DNA from: Cocos nucifera
Lineage: Eukaryota; Streptophyta; Magnoliopsida; Arecales; Arecaceae
Direction: 5' to 3'
Assembly: GCA_006176705.1 (NCBI GenBank)
Contig: QRFJ01005812.1
Location: 186,001-250,000, forward strand
Length of the DNA: 64,000 nucleotides
Positions 1-11,832 of this stretch are shown here, piece after piece. The notes below the pieces were generated by a model. The model was not told where the DNA came from. It was given only the letters and a program-made list of their open reading frames with translations, and did not search any database. Both the position numbers and the translations under genes were made by a program. Position 1 is the stretch's first letter. Each line of letters starts with the position of its first letter.

Positions 1-1775
1 AGAAAATACCTCAACATTAGATATTTGTCAGTGCAAAGTGGCAAAAAAGTAGATATACAAGGACAGGAGCAGAGAGGAGCAATGTCGAGAACTTAGTGAT
101 GAGATAAACATTCTGACAACGGAATGAAAAGATAGTGAAGGTTATCAAGTCTTTATATAATGTGCTTCGGACCATGTACAGCGAAAGATACCTCTAACTA
201 GGCTTCTTATATAACATAATAGAGAGGACAAAGGATTAGATTAGGATGGCAAATCCGAAATATGCCTAGGAGTACATCAGCATTATTGAACAATGGTGGG
301 ACTATCAGATGGATAGGAACTTACATCAATAGGTAAGCAGCAAATCAAGAACGTTCTGAAAATTTGACCACTCTTGTATTTCTATAAGTATACCTAACCG
401 ATTATGAAATTTACCAATAGCTTACTATCTGAACCCAAAGATTCCAATAAACCATACCTACAACAGACATGGATGAGGAGATTCTAACTATCCTATGAAA
501 TGTGATATAAGATGGAACTCGATCCAAAAATCATAGCTATATGCCTAGAAGAAGTATGTTAGGTTAAGTGGTTTTTCTTAATTTAACTGTATCTTCAACC
601 AATAACATATTATAACAAGTATATCTTTTGCTAAAGAAAATGTTTAAGGAGGGCACTAGAAGTTATAGAGAGAGTACAGCAATCATAAGCAGAGCAAAGA
701 TAAATCCAGATAGATTAGATATCAATGACAACTCTTCTTACTTGATGTTATATAGCTACTAATATAACACAATCTTAGTTTTAATTTTGCTCAATGCTGA
801 ATGGTGGATCCATTTTGATCTAGCAACAAGAAATCTGAAGCAAGTTGCCATCTAGATTCTCTCTGAAACAATCTCCTCAAGTGGTTGTAAGCACAATTCT
901 TTAACCTTCATCCTTATCCACAGTAAGCAAAGCAACCGTTTGACACAAAAATGCCTCAACGGCCTTGTATATGTTCACTATGATTTGAGGTTGAGACTCA
1001 AATGTATTTAAGAGGAAGTTAAGCTAAAATACTCCAATCCAACTATAGAAGACTTTGTTGATGATGATGAAGATCTGATGATTGGATGGTTTATGGGCCA
1101 ACAGCAGGAGCCGGAGGTTGATGAGCGAGAATCACCTCTATGACCAACCAGTTTGATAACTAACGAGGCTGGGATGGATGCTAAGCAATGGGCAAATAGC
1201 AACATTCCATGTAGGTTTCCAGCTGATCAACCACAACATCTATCGTCATAATATAGGCAGCCAAAGCAAGGCACGATGGGAGGGCAGATAGCTGCTCGAC
1301 ACCGAGATAAAAGAAAAAAAATGCAGTTGTGGTCTCGATCGAAAGGGTGGAGGAGCTATTAGTTCACTTAGATTCAGAGACCAAGCAAAGTGGTTATTAT
1401 AGCTCTAATGGCAATGGATCTAATGCCAAGAAGGAAGCAGAAGACAGGAGACCACCAATTATGACACGTAGTCACAAGATAGTCTTCGATTCACTAATAA
1501 ATCCCAGTTTACACATGCCATACAGGAAAAAAACCATGGTGCATGACCTAATAGAGCTCATAAGAATACAATTGCATATAGACGACAAGCTCCTTGAGGT
1601 CGTTCAAGATACGATGCAGCCGCAGATGACCTTGCATCGAGTAGGATCCATAGACATATTAGGTTCATCCTCGTATTCTGGATCCTCTTATCCACAACCA
1701 CAAACAACTTATAATTTATACAAATATGGGTATGGTGTGTTCGAGGCATCTTCCAGTGGCTACCACCTTATGTAG
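1..1775 (+). pseudogene. hAT-family transposase, C-terminal half, decayed
   Basis: The plus strand, read across several frames and stops, follows the order of a plant hAT transposase. Near 140-215 it reads like the 'VIKSLYNVLR' segment, and near 285-330 like the segment around the 'EQWWDYQMDRNLH' residues. An 'AYYLNP'-like stretch follows near 415-435. At about 805-1000 comes the C-terminal dimerisation domain, with a tryptophan pair, 'LKQVAI', a 'SSSGCKHNSLTF' analogue of the family's Cys-Glu-Arg-Asn motif, and 'LVYVHYDLRLRL'. An acidic tail (DDDEDLMIGW) is at about 1055-1090. The last 148 codons (1329-1775) are open and end in a Ser/Tyr/Gly-rich tail, common in plant hAT proteins. The N-terminal zinc finger and first catalytic residues would lie left of the window. 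Many stops and frameshifts make this a dead copy. Domain order is seen; the family assignment rests on remembered hAT conservation. Confidence 0.72.
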
Positions 1776-2089
1776 CCAGGAGCATCTTATAAATTGGATT
1801 TTACCGCCGATAATATTTGGATGGACCCCTCCACAGTCATATCATCAACTCAAGGATACCCCTCTGAGCCAGATCTTCAACGAGAGATTTGAGATCAGTT
1901 ACAATTCAACATGCATATCTTATGAGATGAGCACAGAGAACTATAATACTGCTTGGTTAGAAAGATGGTTGATATTCCTAAGGTTCATGGACTCGGTACC
2001 AGAACCTGTGTTGACTGACCAGCAATATGGATCGATACGGGTCCGTACCGGACCAAACCGACGCAAATAGATATAGAGGAAAAGAAGCA
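1776..2089. other. hAT 3' flank with GGTACC-rich degenerate repeat
   Basis: The hAT tail runs out here. Around 1990-2060 the sequence is rich in 'ggtacc', 'gatacggg' and 'gtaccgg' words. The same style recurs at 3640-3850 and 15700-15910. No gene is visible. Confidence 0.35.
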
Positions 2090-2880
2090 AACCAAGAGAA
2101 GAAAAAGAGAGAAGGGAGGGGGAGGGAAGGCAAGGGAGAAGGCGAAGGGAGGGAGTGTGCAGCCGGAGGAGATGCCGGCAGTGGCCACTAGCGCACTCAA
2201 AGGGCCACCAAGGCTCCACTTCTTCTGCCGATCCTTGGCCGAGAGAGGGGGGAGGAAAAGAAAAGAAGGGGAACCCGTCAAGGAGGCAAGGAAGGAAAGA
2301 AAAAGGGAGAGGGTAACACATCGAAGAGGCCGCCAAAGGGCCTTCGATTGGTCCCTGTGGTCACCGTACGGCACAATCGCAACCTCTGGCGCCGCGAGCA
2401 TGAATCAAGGGTGATCGCTCCTGTTTCATAGAATTTTTTTAGTTTTTAAAAAAATCTCAAATAGTGAAGCCGACAACAGGTTTGATGACTTCACTTAAGT
2501 GAAGCTAGCAAATCCATTCCCAGCTTCCCTATTCATCTTCATTTTAAACAAAGCCGATGAGTGAACAAGGACGACTGGCCACAGCTCCGTCCATGTATTT
2601 TCTGCCACCTAGTGGCCACCCGGCAGCCTCTCCGCCAGCCTCCTCCCTCCGATACGGTCGTGCCCCCTCTCTTTCTCGCTCGATTAAATGCCTTATAGGG
2701 CGATGCCGTCCGCAGCCTCCACAGCCCTCCGACGGCCCCACCACCAGCCTCCAGCGACATCACGTCATCTCTTCCTTCCCTCTCCTCTCTTCCTCTCTTT
2801 TCCTCTCCCTTCTCTGATGTACCCTTTTCCTCAGCCGACCCATCCCAGTTTGCTGTCGAGATGGCCTAGAACGCCATAAA
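2090..2880. repeat. Inverted pair of GC-rich, purine/pyrimidine-rich blocks
   Basis: Block 1 (about 2090-2410) starts with a purine-rich run and continues into GC-rich sequence containing 'gatgccggcagtggccacta'. Block 2 (about 2540-2820) holds a related sequence in reverse complement: the 'agtggccacccggcagcc' stretch near 2611-2630, then a pyrimidine-rich run to 2815. The spacer has a perfect 16-bp palindrome, CTTCACTTAAGTGAAG, at 2489-2504. The open frames here are compositional and lack conserved domains. It may be two opposed copies of one repeat family or a foldback element. The similarity of the arms was judged by eye. Confidence 0.45.
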
Positions 2881-4344
2881 CCATCTGATTCGGGACGATT
2901 CTGCATTCCATGGATATTCCTCTTGATTATGTAAATGATTCAGATATTTATTAATAGTATTGGTGCTCAACGAGATTCTAAATCTTGGTATTTATTGAAT
3001 ATTTATTTTTTATTTTTTTCTAATTGATTTGAGCAATTTAGGGTTCAATGTACTTGGTCCTTGTCCCTATGCTACTCCAAACTTGTAATAATGTCCCCCT
3101 TTACATAACATAATATCAAATTCAGATCTACATCACACACGATCAAGAGAGTACCGAAGTAATACAAATATCAAATTTATAGTTGTACCATCCACTAAAA
3201 TTTATTCCTTTTTAATGCATTTATCCCATCAAACTGCCTCTAGTCTTGAAAGCAATTTTCTTTGGAAAGCCATCACTTAGGGACAAAAAGAGGTTTGGAA
3301 GCCTCTACTAGTCTCTCTTGAGCCATTTTCAAAATCAGCTGATCAATCTTCTGTCAAGTAGGTTTCCATATCCAAGTGTTGGGTTTGGGCGTGGTAAAAT
3401 AAATTGAAGAATCTGAGTAAGATTGGACAAGAAGATGGATGCAAGTATAATTACAAAACCATACGGTGAATGTAATAAAACTATTATCATTAACCATGGT
3501 CCATAAATGGGTAAAGGTTTACTAAGGAAAAATGAATGTTCCATAATTCTAAAAAACCATCACATCTTTGAGGGTTGAAACATAATTACAAAAATAGATC
3601 ACTATTTTCACTCTCAATTGTATAGATTTGTTTGGACGCCAAGGTCAAACCTTTATATCAAAGCTATATGTTCAAAGCATGGTAGGCTATACCGATCCAT
3701 GCTGGTGCATATCGGGTCTACCATACAAATACTGGTATGTGGTATGAGAGGCATATTGGGCATCAAGTATGTCAAACTAAGCTTCATACCAAGCATACTG
3801 GCCCTATACCAAGATGGTACCAATATGGGATCCAGTATCAAGATTGCAAAACTTAGTTCAACCTTTACATCTCCTTGACATGGAACTAATATCAAATAGG
3901 ACTAGAAAGAATATCCATCAGGTACTAGTATAATATGCAATGTCATTATGTAGATGGTAGACATTTGAACAAGACAATCAAATTTGTAGAAATATTTAAG
4001 CATCATGGGCTGGCAGAGTAACAAGAGAAACCATAATTGTTATACTTACCCATTCTACTAAAAAAGAAAACAAAAAAAATCCATGATTTTAAACCAAAGG
4101 ACTTCCCTGCCTGAAGAATTCTAATTTCAACATAGAAACAGCTTAGGTTCCAAACATGATAACCTAATTTGGATCTAAACATGTATTTTGTGTTTAAATC
4201 GTAGAAATGACACATGAAATAAGAAATGATAACCTATATGGCTGGATTTGGATCATACAAAAGAATTGATTTTCTTGTTTCTCTGATAGATAAAGAGTTA
4301 ATCGTCCTCTTGTTTTTCTCAAAGCACAAAGGCGAGTATAGCAG
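2881..4344. other. Non-coding AT-rich stretch with a degenerate repeat
   Basis: No gene is recognised. Around 3630-3860 the sequence is dense in 'ggtatg', 'catacc' and 'ataccaagatggtacc' words, forming imperfect short inverted repeats. It resembles the stretch at 15700-15910. The rest is unremarkable AT-rich DNA. Confidence 0.4.
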
Positions 4345-4409
4345 TTCCATCCCAATATTTCTTCCAACTCCAATTCTTCATAATTCATCTCCACCCTCCC
4401 CTACCTGAC
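4345..4409 (+). repeat. Left copy of a ~65-bp duplication flanking Copia A
   Basis: This segment, beginning near 'ccatcccaatatttcttc' and ending 'ccaccctccc' plus a few bases, directly abuts the left LTR of element A. A close copy lies at 14118-14186, just beyond the right LTR. A normal Copia insertion gives only a 5-bp duplication, and none is seen here (CTGAC on the left, ACCAT on the right). Confidence 0.7.
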
Positions 4410-6398
4410 TGAAGGAACTTTTTGATCAGCCGGATCGGATCAGATCAGAAGCGGCGGAATTTTAAAAATTTTTTCGGATCCGATCTGAACTAAGGTTTAC
4501 AGATTTGATTGCTAAAGCTATAGGGTATCAAAAATACCACTAGACGCGGTAGACAATCTGCCTGCTCTGATGATCTGAATTTGATGCCGAGGTTCAAGCC
4601 ACGCACATGCCTGCAGTATCCACTTGGGTCAGATCTGGACGTCTTCTTCTTGCTCAATCTGATTTTAGAAAATCAGATCTAGATCTCCTTATGCCTTTGA
4701 TTAGATCACCGATAGCACTTCGATCGACACACGATCGAAAGATCTTCTTCTTATGCGGATAGCACTTCGACTCACGAATGCACGATCAGCCCAACACTTG
4801 AGCGTGGGAGAGGGAGAGAGATGATCTGGGAGAGGAGAGGAGGCGTGGAGAGGGTAGAGTAGGGCTTCGCACTTGGCCACTGGAATGGCCAAAACCTTTG
4901 GCCTAGTCCCATCTTTGGAAAATATAAGAGACCTAGAGTCCTAGGGCTTTAAGCATTTGACCAGATCAAATTGCTTAAAGCAAAAGGACTCCTCAACAAA
5001 ATGCAGTGCCCCATCTGATTTCTCCATGCATTTTATCGCACAAAATGCCTCTTTAGCGTGCGCCACCTTATCATGATAAGGTGGTTTGGCGCTTGGATAA
5101 AAACCTCCATCGAGTTTGAATTAATTTAAACTCATTTGACTTTGTTCGAATGGAGTTTAAATGAAACAAACTATAACTTCCTTTATCTCCAAGGGGTGCA
5201 TGCCAGGAATGGGCGTGCGGCCTCTCTCTCTAAGAAAAGATATCTGGGGGCGTGCGCCCTTCTCCCCTTGCGCAAGAAGACTGGGTCAAAGGTGGGGGAG
5301 CGCCGAGTCTTGGCGCTCTCTCATCCTTATCCCTTTAAGACATCAAGACATGGTTCTAATCTAATTAGGACAAGCCCAAAGAAGAGTTTAAAGACAAGCC
5401 AAATCCAATTTGATTAAGTCCAAACCAATCAAAAAAATCCATTGCAAGAGAAAGGTAGGTTCAATTGTGTGCTAGCACGATTTTTATGAACCTAATTGGA
5501 TCAAATCCAAATCAATTGGACTACGTGAGTCCAATTGAAAACATCCAGACTTAAACCTTTTGTTTATGTGACCCCATAAGTTCAATTCTGTATGATAATG
5601 GGACATGTCATGATCTCCATCATCGACATCATCAAAACCCCTTTCAATGGACCAGAACTTTCTGATTCACTCGATTAGAATTATCGATTCGAGTCCGATG
5701 TGAAACATTAATAGAAACTTTTTATTATTTCACACTACCATGACCATGGATTTTAGGACTCAATCTCATAATCACCATAGGACTACTACTCTATTGAGAT
5801 TGATAGATCTCATCTTGGTGCGATCCAATTTCTATAATGAACATGCTATAGCCAACATACACCTTGGGATTCCAAATGACTAGGAAACAGAGTTATATAG
5901 TCAAACTATAACATCCTCAAGATGGACTGCCGATGCACCTCAAGTCAAAGAACCAAACATACAACTGCAGCAACGAGCAAGTCATCGACGAGAAGGTAGA
6001 TTTTCTTATGATTGCTTGAAATTGGTCACACTCGATATCCTTGTTCTTAACAAGCACCTATACTTTTGCTCCAGTGTCTCTACACCACAGAGTCAAGACT
6101 TATCTATCCTAAGAAAGCAATCGTACACCAATCTTCCAGATCGATCACCATCCTCATGATGATCCTATGATTGAAAACAATTTACGAGTTAATTATGATA
6201 GCACATGTCTCAAATTCTCAACTCTTGAGAATACGTGTTACCATACCCATTAACCCAATGGATAAATCATATACACAATACACAAATGTGATTGAAAGAA
6301 TAATCCAAATTTTATTTAATAAGTCAAAATTACAAATTATACCCTTAGAATGTATTACAAGCATCGGCTAATCTGACTTCTAGGGCATATATCTAACA
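4410..6398 (-). repeat. 3' LTR of Copia A (1989 bp)
   Basis: It begins TGAAGGAACTTTTTGATC and ends CATATATCTAACA on the plus strand, so TG...CA termini are kept. It aligns along its length with 11833-14090 but lacks about 190 bp present there (roughly 13181-13374; junction near 5689-5695) and some smaller segments. Confidence 0.92.
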
Positions 6399-6412
6399 AA
6401 CTCCCATCTAAC
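6399..6412 (-). other. Polypurine tract of Copia A
   Basis: On the minus strand this reads TTAGATGGGAGTT, immediately upstream of the 3' LTR start TGTTAGATAT. A purine-rich run at this position primes plus-strand DNA synthesis in LTR retrotransposons. Element E has the related TGAGAGTT at 62067-62074. Confidence 0.6.
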
Positions 6413-6429
6413 CTAAAGCCAATTGGCTA

Positions 6430-8167
6430 CAATTTAAATCCCATCTTCTCAAGGTGGGCTTCAATTTTTTATTGGCTTAGAGACTTCGTCAGTGGGTCAG
6501 CCGCATTGTCCGCGGTGTCGACTCTTTTCATCTCAATGTATCCCTTCTCGAGGTAATCACGGATAAGATGGAACCGCCGCTCGATGTGCTTGAATTTCTA
6601 ATGAGACCTCAGCTCCTTAGCTAGGACTATGGCACTGTTGTTTTCATAGTAGATAGGGACGGCATCAGATGGCATCACTTCTAACTCCGCAACAAACTTC
6701 TTAAAGCAGAATGCCTCCTTCACAACTTCCAAGGCAGCGATGTACTTTGCTTCATGATGGAGACTGCAATCACTATCTACTTGGAACTCTTCCAGCTCAC
6801 GGCGCCACTATTGCATAAGAACAAGCTTCTTGATGTCAACTTTCGATCATCAATATCAGACATAAAGTCTAAATCAATATACCCCTATACTTGGAGTTCT
6901 CCATTACCAAAGACCAAGAAATATCCTTAATCCTTCTCAAGTACTTAAGGATACATTTCACAGAAGCCCAGTACTCTTCGCCTGAATTCGACTGCTTGTG
7001 ACACTCAGCATGGGCGATATTAGGTCGTGTATAAAGCATGGTATACATGAGGCTCCCTATTGCCAAAATATAAGTGATCTTGCTCATACGTTCAATCTCT
7101 TCCGATGTGTTGGAGCACATCTTCTTGGAAAGATTAATACCATGTCTGAAAGGTACAAGATCCCTCTTGGAGTTCTCCATGCTAAACCTCTTCAGCACCT
7201 TCTCAATGTACATCTTCTACGACAAACCTAGCATCCTCCTAGATCTATCTCTATAGACCTTGATCCCCAAGATAAAGGATGCTTCTCCTAGGTCTTTCAT
7301 AAAAAACTCCTTAGATAACCATACTTTGACCGAGGTCAACATGGAAATATCATTTCTAATTAGAAGAATGTCATCTATGTACAATATGAGGAAAACAACA
7401 GCGCTCCTGATCTTTTTTAACACAGGGCTCCTCATTCCTAATGAAACCAAACGATTTGATCACATCATTGAAACGAGCATTCCAGCTCCAAGACGCTTGC
7501 TTAAGTCCATAGATGGACCTTTGCAGCTTGCAAACCTTGTGATCACTATCACTGAAGGTGAAACCCAGCAACTGTTCCACATAGATATCTTCCTCAAGAT
7601 ATTCATTTAAGGACATCGTTTTCACATCCATTTGCCATATTTCGTAATCGAAATATGCTGCAATGGCAAGCAGTACACGAATGAATTTAAGCATGGCCAC
7701 TAGCGAGAAGGTATCCTCATAGTCAATGCCTTCGCACTGGCTATACCCTATCGCCACTAACCTAGCTTTGAATATCTCTACATTCCCATCTGCATCAATC
7801 TCTTGAAGATCCATTTAAACCCAATAGGTACAATACCTTCACCTGGATCCACCAAGATCCAAAATTGGTTCGAGCGCATTGAGTCAATTTCTGATTTCAT
7901 TGCCTCTTGCCATTTCTCGGAGTCGATATCTGATATCGCCTCGTCATAGATTTTGAGGTCATCTCCATATACCCCCTTTTCTATGAGAAACATTTTCTCT
8001 ATATCCACTGAGATAATACCTAAGTATCTCTTAGGAGGACGGAAAATCCTACTTGACTTATAAGGTGGAGGAAGTGTGTGGATCATCTCAGACTGAACTG
8101 GTTCCTCTGATTCCTTAGCTCGTTGCTCTTCAAAGACTTTCTCCTCGAGCTTAATCTGTCTTTCCAT
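6430..8167 (-). pseudogene. Copia A reverse transcriptase and RNase H, broken
   Basis: Four overlapping or shifted minus-strand pieces make up the Copia RT-RNase H region. At 8167-7778 comes the linker and RT start, with 'PPKRYLG' and 'KWIFKR'. At 7814-7371 is the RT palm, with 'WQMDVKT' and 'YGLKQASWSWN'. At 7450-7217 is the active-site box 'YIDDIL', followed by 'MKDLGEASFILG'. At 7213-6869 are 'GSLMYTMLYTRPNIAHA' and 'YLRRIKDI'. The RNase H part (about 6870-6430) still shows 'IVLAKELRSH' and 'ADNAADPLTKSL' readings. Frameshifts separate the pieces. Compared with element E, the fingers and palm are similar but more eroded. Confidence 0.88.
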
Positions 8168-9530
8168 GCCTCCATCTTAAATAAATTATTTTTCAAGAAA
8201 GATAGCATGTCGACTCACAATTACATTATGATCTTCTAGAAGATAAAAATATCCTAAAGACTTTTTAGGTTATCCGATGAAACGAGCTCTAAGGGACAGA
8301 TTCTAATTTGTTCGCCTGTTGTCTTTTGACATGGACCGAACAATTTTAAATCTTGAGATGACTCGGACTCAATTTCTTACCATGCCATATCTCAAATAAT
8401 GTGGTAGGAACGATTTTAGAAGAAACCCTATTCAATACATAAATGGCTATTAAAAGACTATCCCCAAAGAAAAACTGGAAGGTCTGTGAAGTTCATCATG
8501 GAACGGATCATATCTAACAGGATCCGATTTCTCCCTTCTGAAATCCCATTGGGTTGAGGCATTCCAAACAGAGTCCACTGTGACACTATACCATGTTCCT
8601 TAAGATAGTCCAGAAATTCTCTACTAAGGTATTCGCCTCCTCGATCTGATCAAAGAATCTTAATGCATTTTTCGGTCTATTTTTCTACTTCATGTCTGAA
8701 TTTTTTAAACTTTTCAAATGCCTCGGACTTGTGACACATAAGGTACACATACCCATACCAAAAAAATCATCAATAGAAGTAATGAAGTAGATAAAACCAC
8801 CTCTAGACAACATATCAAATGGGCCGTAGATATCTGTATGCACCAGAGCAAGTAACTCTATGGTCCTTTCCCGATGTCCTACAAAAGGCAGCTTGATCAT
8901 TTTACCTTAAAGGCATGATTCACAAATCGGATATGACTCGAAAGTCAACGAACCCATTAGTTCGGTTTTCTCCAATTTGTTAATCCTATCTTCTGCTATA
9001 TGACCTAGCCTAATATGCCATATGTACTTTTCGTTTATACTAATGTCTAGGACATTTAGATCTTATGGCATTCACACTTTACTCAACACAATTTACAAAT
9101 ACATCAACATGCAACTAATAGAGACCGTTAATAAAGAAACCACTACCAATTTTATTACTTTCAAAAAAAATAATAGTGGTCCTTATGAAAACTAATTACA
9201 TATCCTTCCTATGTCAAATAGGAGATAGAAATTAGATTCTGCAGCACGTACAAAATAACAATCCCTAAGTTCTAAGATGCTCCCAAATGGTAATTGCAGA
9301 GGATACGTTCCCATGGCCATAATAGCAACTTTTGCTCCGTTCCCGATGTGTAGGATCATCTCGCCATCCCTCAGCCTCCTGCTATCCTCAAGACCCTGCA
9401 AAGAAGTGCATAAATGAGCACTAGACCTAGAATCAAGCACCCAACCGAATGCAAAAGAAACCATTAGGTTTGTCTTAATGACAAGCATACCTTTAGAAGG
9501 TCATCCTTCCTTCTTGTTCTTCAAGCTTGC
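8168..9530 (-). pseudogene. Copia A protease and integrase, broken
   Basis: The protease motif near 9420-9450 reads 'WVLDSRSSAHLC'. The family has Asp-Ser-Gly, so the catalytic glycine is arginine here. Around 8920-9040 the zinc-binding region before the integrase core is readable with stops ('HIRLGHIAEDRI' ... 'CESCL'). The core begins at about 8850 with 'HTDIYGPFDMLSRGGF', containing the first catalytic Asp, then shifts frame. Downstream to 8168 only fragments of the integrase C-terminus remain. The copy is inactive. Confidence 0.82.
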
Positions 9531-10318
9531 TAGGTAAACACGATAGTTCCACTTCCAATGGCCATCGGAGTTATAGTGGAAACACTTTCCTTTCTCCGCG
9601 GTCTTCTTCTTCGGTTCCACTTTCTTCTCCTTCCCGTCAGTTTTCTACTTCTTTGCGAACTTCTTCCTAGAGAACTTTTTCTTGTAAGAAATCCACTCCA
9701 CAGCAAGTACTGAGCTCCTTGAACTTTTCAAGATGCCCTCAGTAGTCACCAGCATGTTTGTTAACTCAGCCAAGATGCACTGGATCTTATTCATATGGAA
9801 GCTTACAATAAACTGTCCATATGAATCATCAAGGACTGCAGAATCAAATCAATCTACAAGTCTTTATCCATAGATATGCTAAGCTTCTCAAGCTCCACCA
9901 AGTCCTTGATCATCGACAAGCAATAATCATGGACCGACTGCCCATCACGCATCTGTGCTTTAAAGAGTCTCTTGAACACTTCGTAGCGTGCTGCGCGACT
10001 CAGCTCACCATACAACTCTTGTACATGAGCTAGCATCTGACTGGCAGTCTTCATGTCCTCGTGTTGGCGCTGTAACTCGTTTGACATCGACGCTAATACA
10101 TAGCACCTAACCTTGTTATCATCGTCCAGCTACGTCTCATGAGACGCTCTCTGATCAATGGTCGGATGGGCTGGAAGAGAGGGAAGGTCCTGGTCTAGGA
10201 CATAGGTCAGCTTTTCAAAACTTAAAACTATTTTTAAGTTTTGAAGCCAATCCTTAAAATTTGGTCCGGTCAATCGGTTAGTTTCTAAAATCCTAGCTAG
10301 GAGGTTGGAAGCAGACAT
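9531..10318 (-). pseudogene. Copia A gag, broken
   Basis: It starts at an ATG (10318) with 'MSASNLLARILETNRLTG' followed by 'NFKDWLQNLKIVLSFEKL', the usual N-terminus of plant Copia gag. A frameshift near 10130-10090 leads into 'LQRQHEDMKTASQMLAHVQELYG', part of the UBN2-type gag domain. Near 9545-9595 the zinc knuckle reads 'KCFHYNSDGHWKWNY', in which the second and fourth Cys have become Tyr. It would not bind zinc normally. The copy is inactive. Confidence 0.85.
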
Positions 10319-11818
10319 GATTCCTATAAAGAGTCAAAGTTTCTAGTTAGACTTTATATTTGACTTAATCAATTTGTTTTAGGGATTTCATTTTTAAAAC
10401 AAATTAGGGCTCCCACTATTTTTCTGGATCCCAACACTCCCTTGGAAGAGATGCGAAAATCTTCGCAATCAAAGATTTTTAGTGGGTGCTGCAGTCCTAC
10501 CGATTGGTTCACCTCACCTAACTATTATTGGTGATGAGTCAGCTGATGAGTGGACAACTCTAGTCCAATATTTTTCTTAAACAAATTGCAGCCAACTCCA
10601 ATCTCTAATTTATGAAACTCACCGTGCCGAGAATATTGCTCCCCTCCTTAGTTAAGTCAAACCCATCGTTTGCACGAAATAAATTCGTGATTAGAACCCT
10701 CACCGTATCTGAAATATTGAGCCCAACTCTTCCTCCAATCCGTAGCATCCCATGCCTAATAGTTGTGATTGTCTTCTCGATGCAATTGAACCGCTGTATC
10801 TAGCCAACAATCGATCTCGAAAAGGGCCCGCACAACTACAACGATGGAAGACCTCTTGACTTAATATTTTATAGAAATATTTTAATTTAGATCTCAATCT
10901 TAATTAGTCATAACTATTATGACTAACCTAGTGGCATGGGTTAGCTTGAATCATTGGCAACCCAATACAGAACTAGGTCGATCCAATTGGCTAGGTAAGT
11001 GAAATCGGTGGGAGGGATATGCCATTAACTCGCCGCAGATGAATCATGAGCGACTAGCTCCCAATTAAAGACCACCGATCATATCTATCGAACTTACCTT
11101 AGACACTAATTTGTCGATTCAGAACTGGTTGAGTTTACCTACAATCCAGGCTCTACCCGCAGAGCCTAATTAGGTTTTAAAGTGATCAATAACATATGGC
11201 TGTTAATCGATCTTGACCAAACTTACAACTATTGGGCTGGTCAATTGAGCACTCTTGATTCCATCCTAACCAACTCTTGATTCGGTTTGATCAAACCATT
11301 CAAGTTAGACCTAATCAAACTACCCACACCATAAACCCATGTATTATGAAAATGTTAGATCTTTAATTCTTAATTTTTAGATCTAATTGATTTCATATCT
11401 TAATTCTTAATTAAGTGTAATAGGGTTCAAAAACAAAGCATGAAAATACATCCCAGGGTTTTAGATCCAGGGTTTAGCAGAAAGTAAGTTTTAATTTGTT
11501 CTTCATGAGGATCATCACATAGCACCTCTACATGCCATAAGACCACCACATTATATGAGAAGAGAGAGCCTTTAAATCCTTCTTTCTCTTATGATCGGAC
11601 AGCCAAGAGGACTACCTCAATCAAAATACTTTTACTACTACTAACAGATCTAAATCTATATACATAGTACATATATAAAATTAGATCAAATCTAGTCATG
11701 CTTTGCATACATCTCATGTATCTAAAAATACATCTCATGCATTTTATAATTCATAACATTTTTTATCTCATCAAAAATCTAATTTAGATCTACATAATCT
11801 ATATGAACCTATAACCTA
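10319..11818 (-). other. Untranslated leader of Copia A
   Basis: About 1.5 kb between the gag start and the primer-binding site. No conserved domain is visible. Reading frames are short and AT-rich. The length is in the range for long-leader plant Copia elements. Confidence 0.6.
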
Positions 11819-11830
11819 GCTCTGATACCA
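11819..11830 (-). other. Primer-binding site of Copia A (tRNA-iMet type)
   Basis: On the minus strand this reads TGGTATCAGAGC, the standard match to the 3' end of plant initiator methionine tRNA. It lies two bases inside the 5' LTR, fixing the transcription direction as minus. Confidence 0.92.
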
Positions 11831-11832
11831 GT

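Noticed and set aside
2557..2879. Open frames rich in Ser, Pro and Leu
   Set aside because: They lie in a pyrimidine-rich repeat and several frames are open at once, as expected from composition alone.
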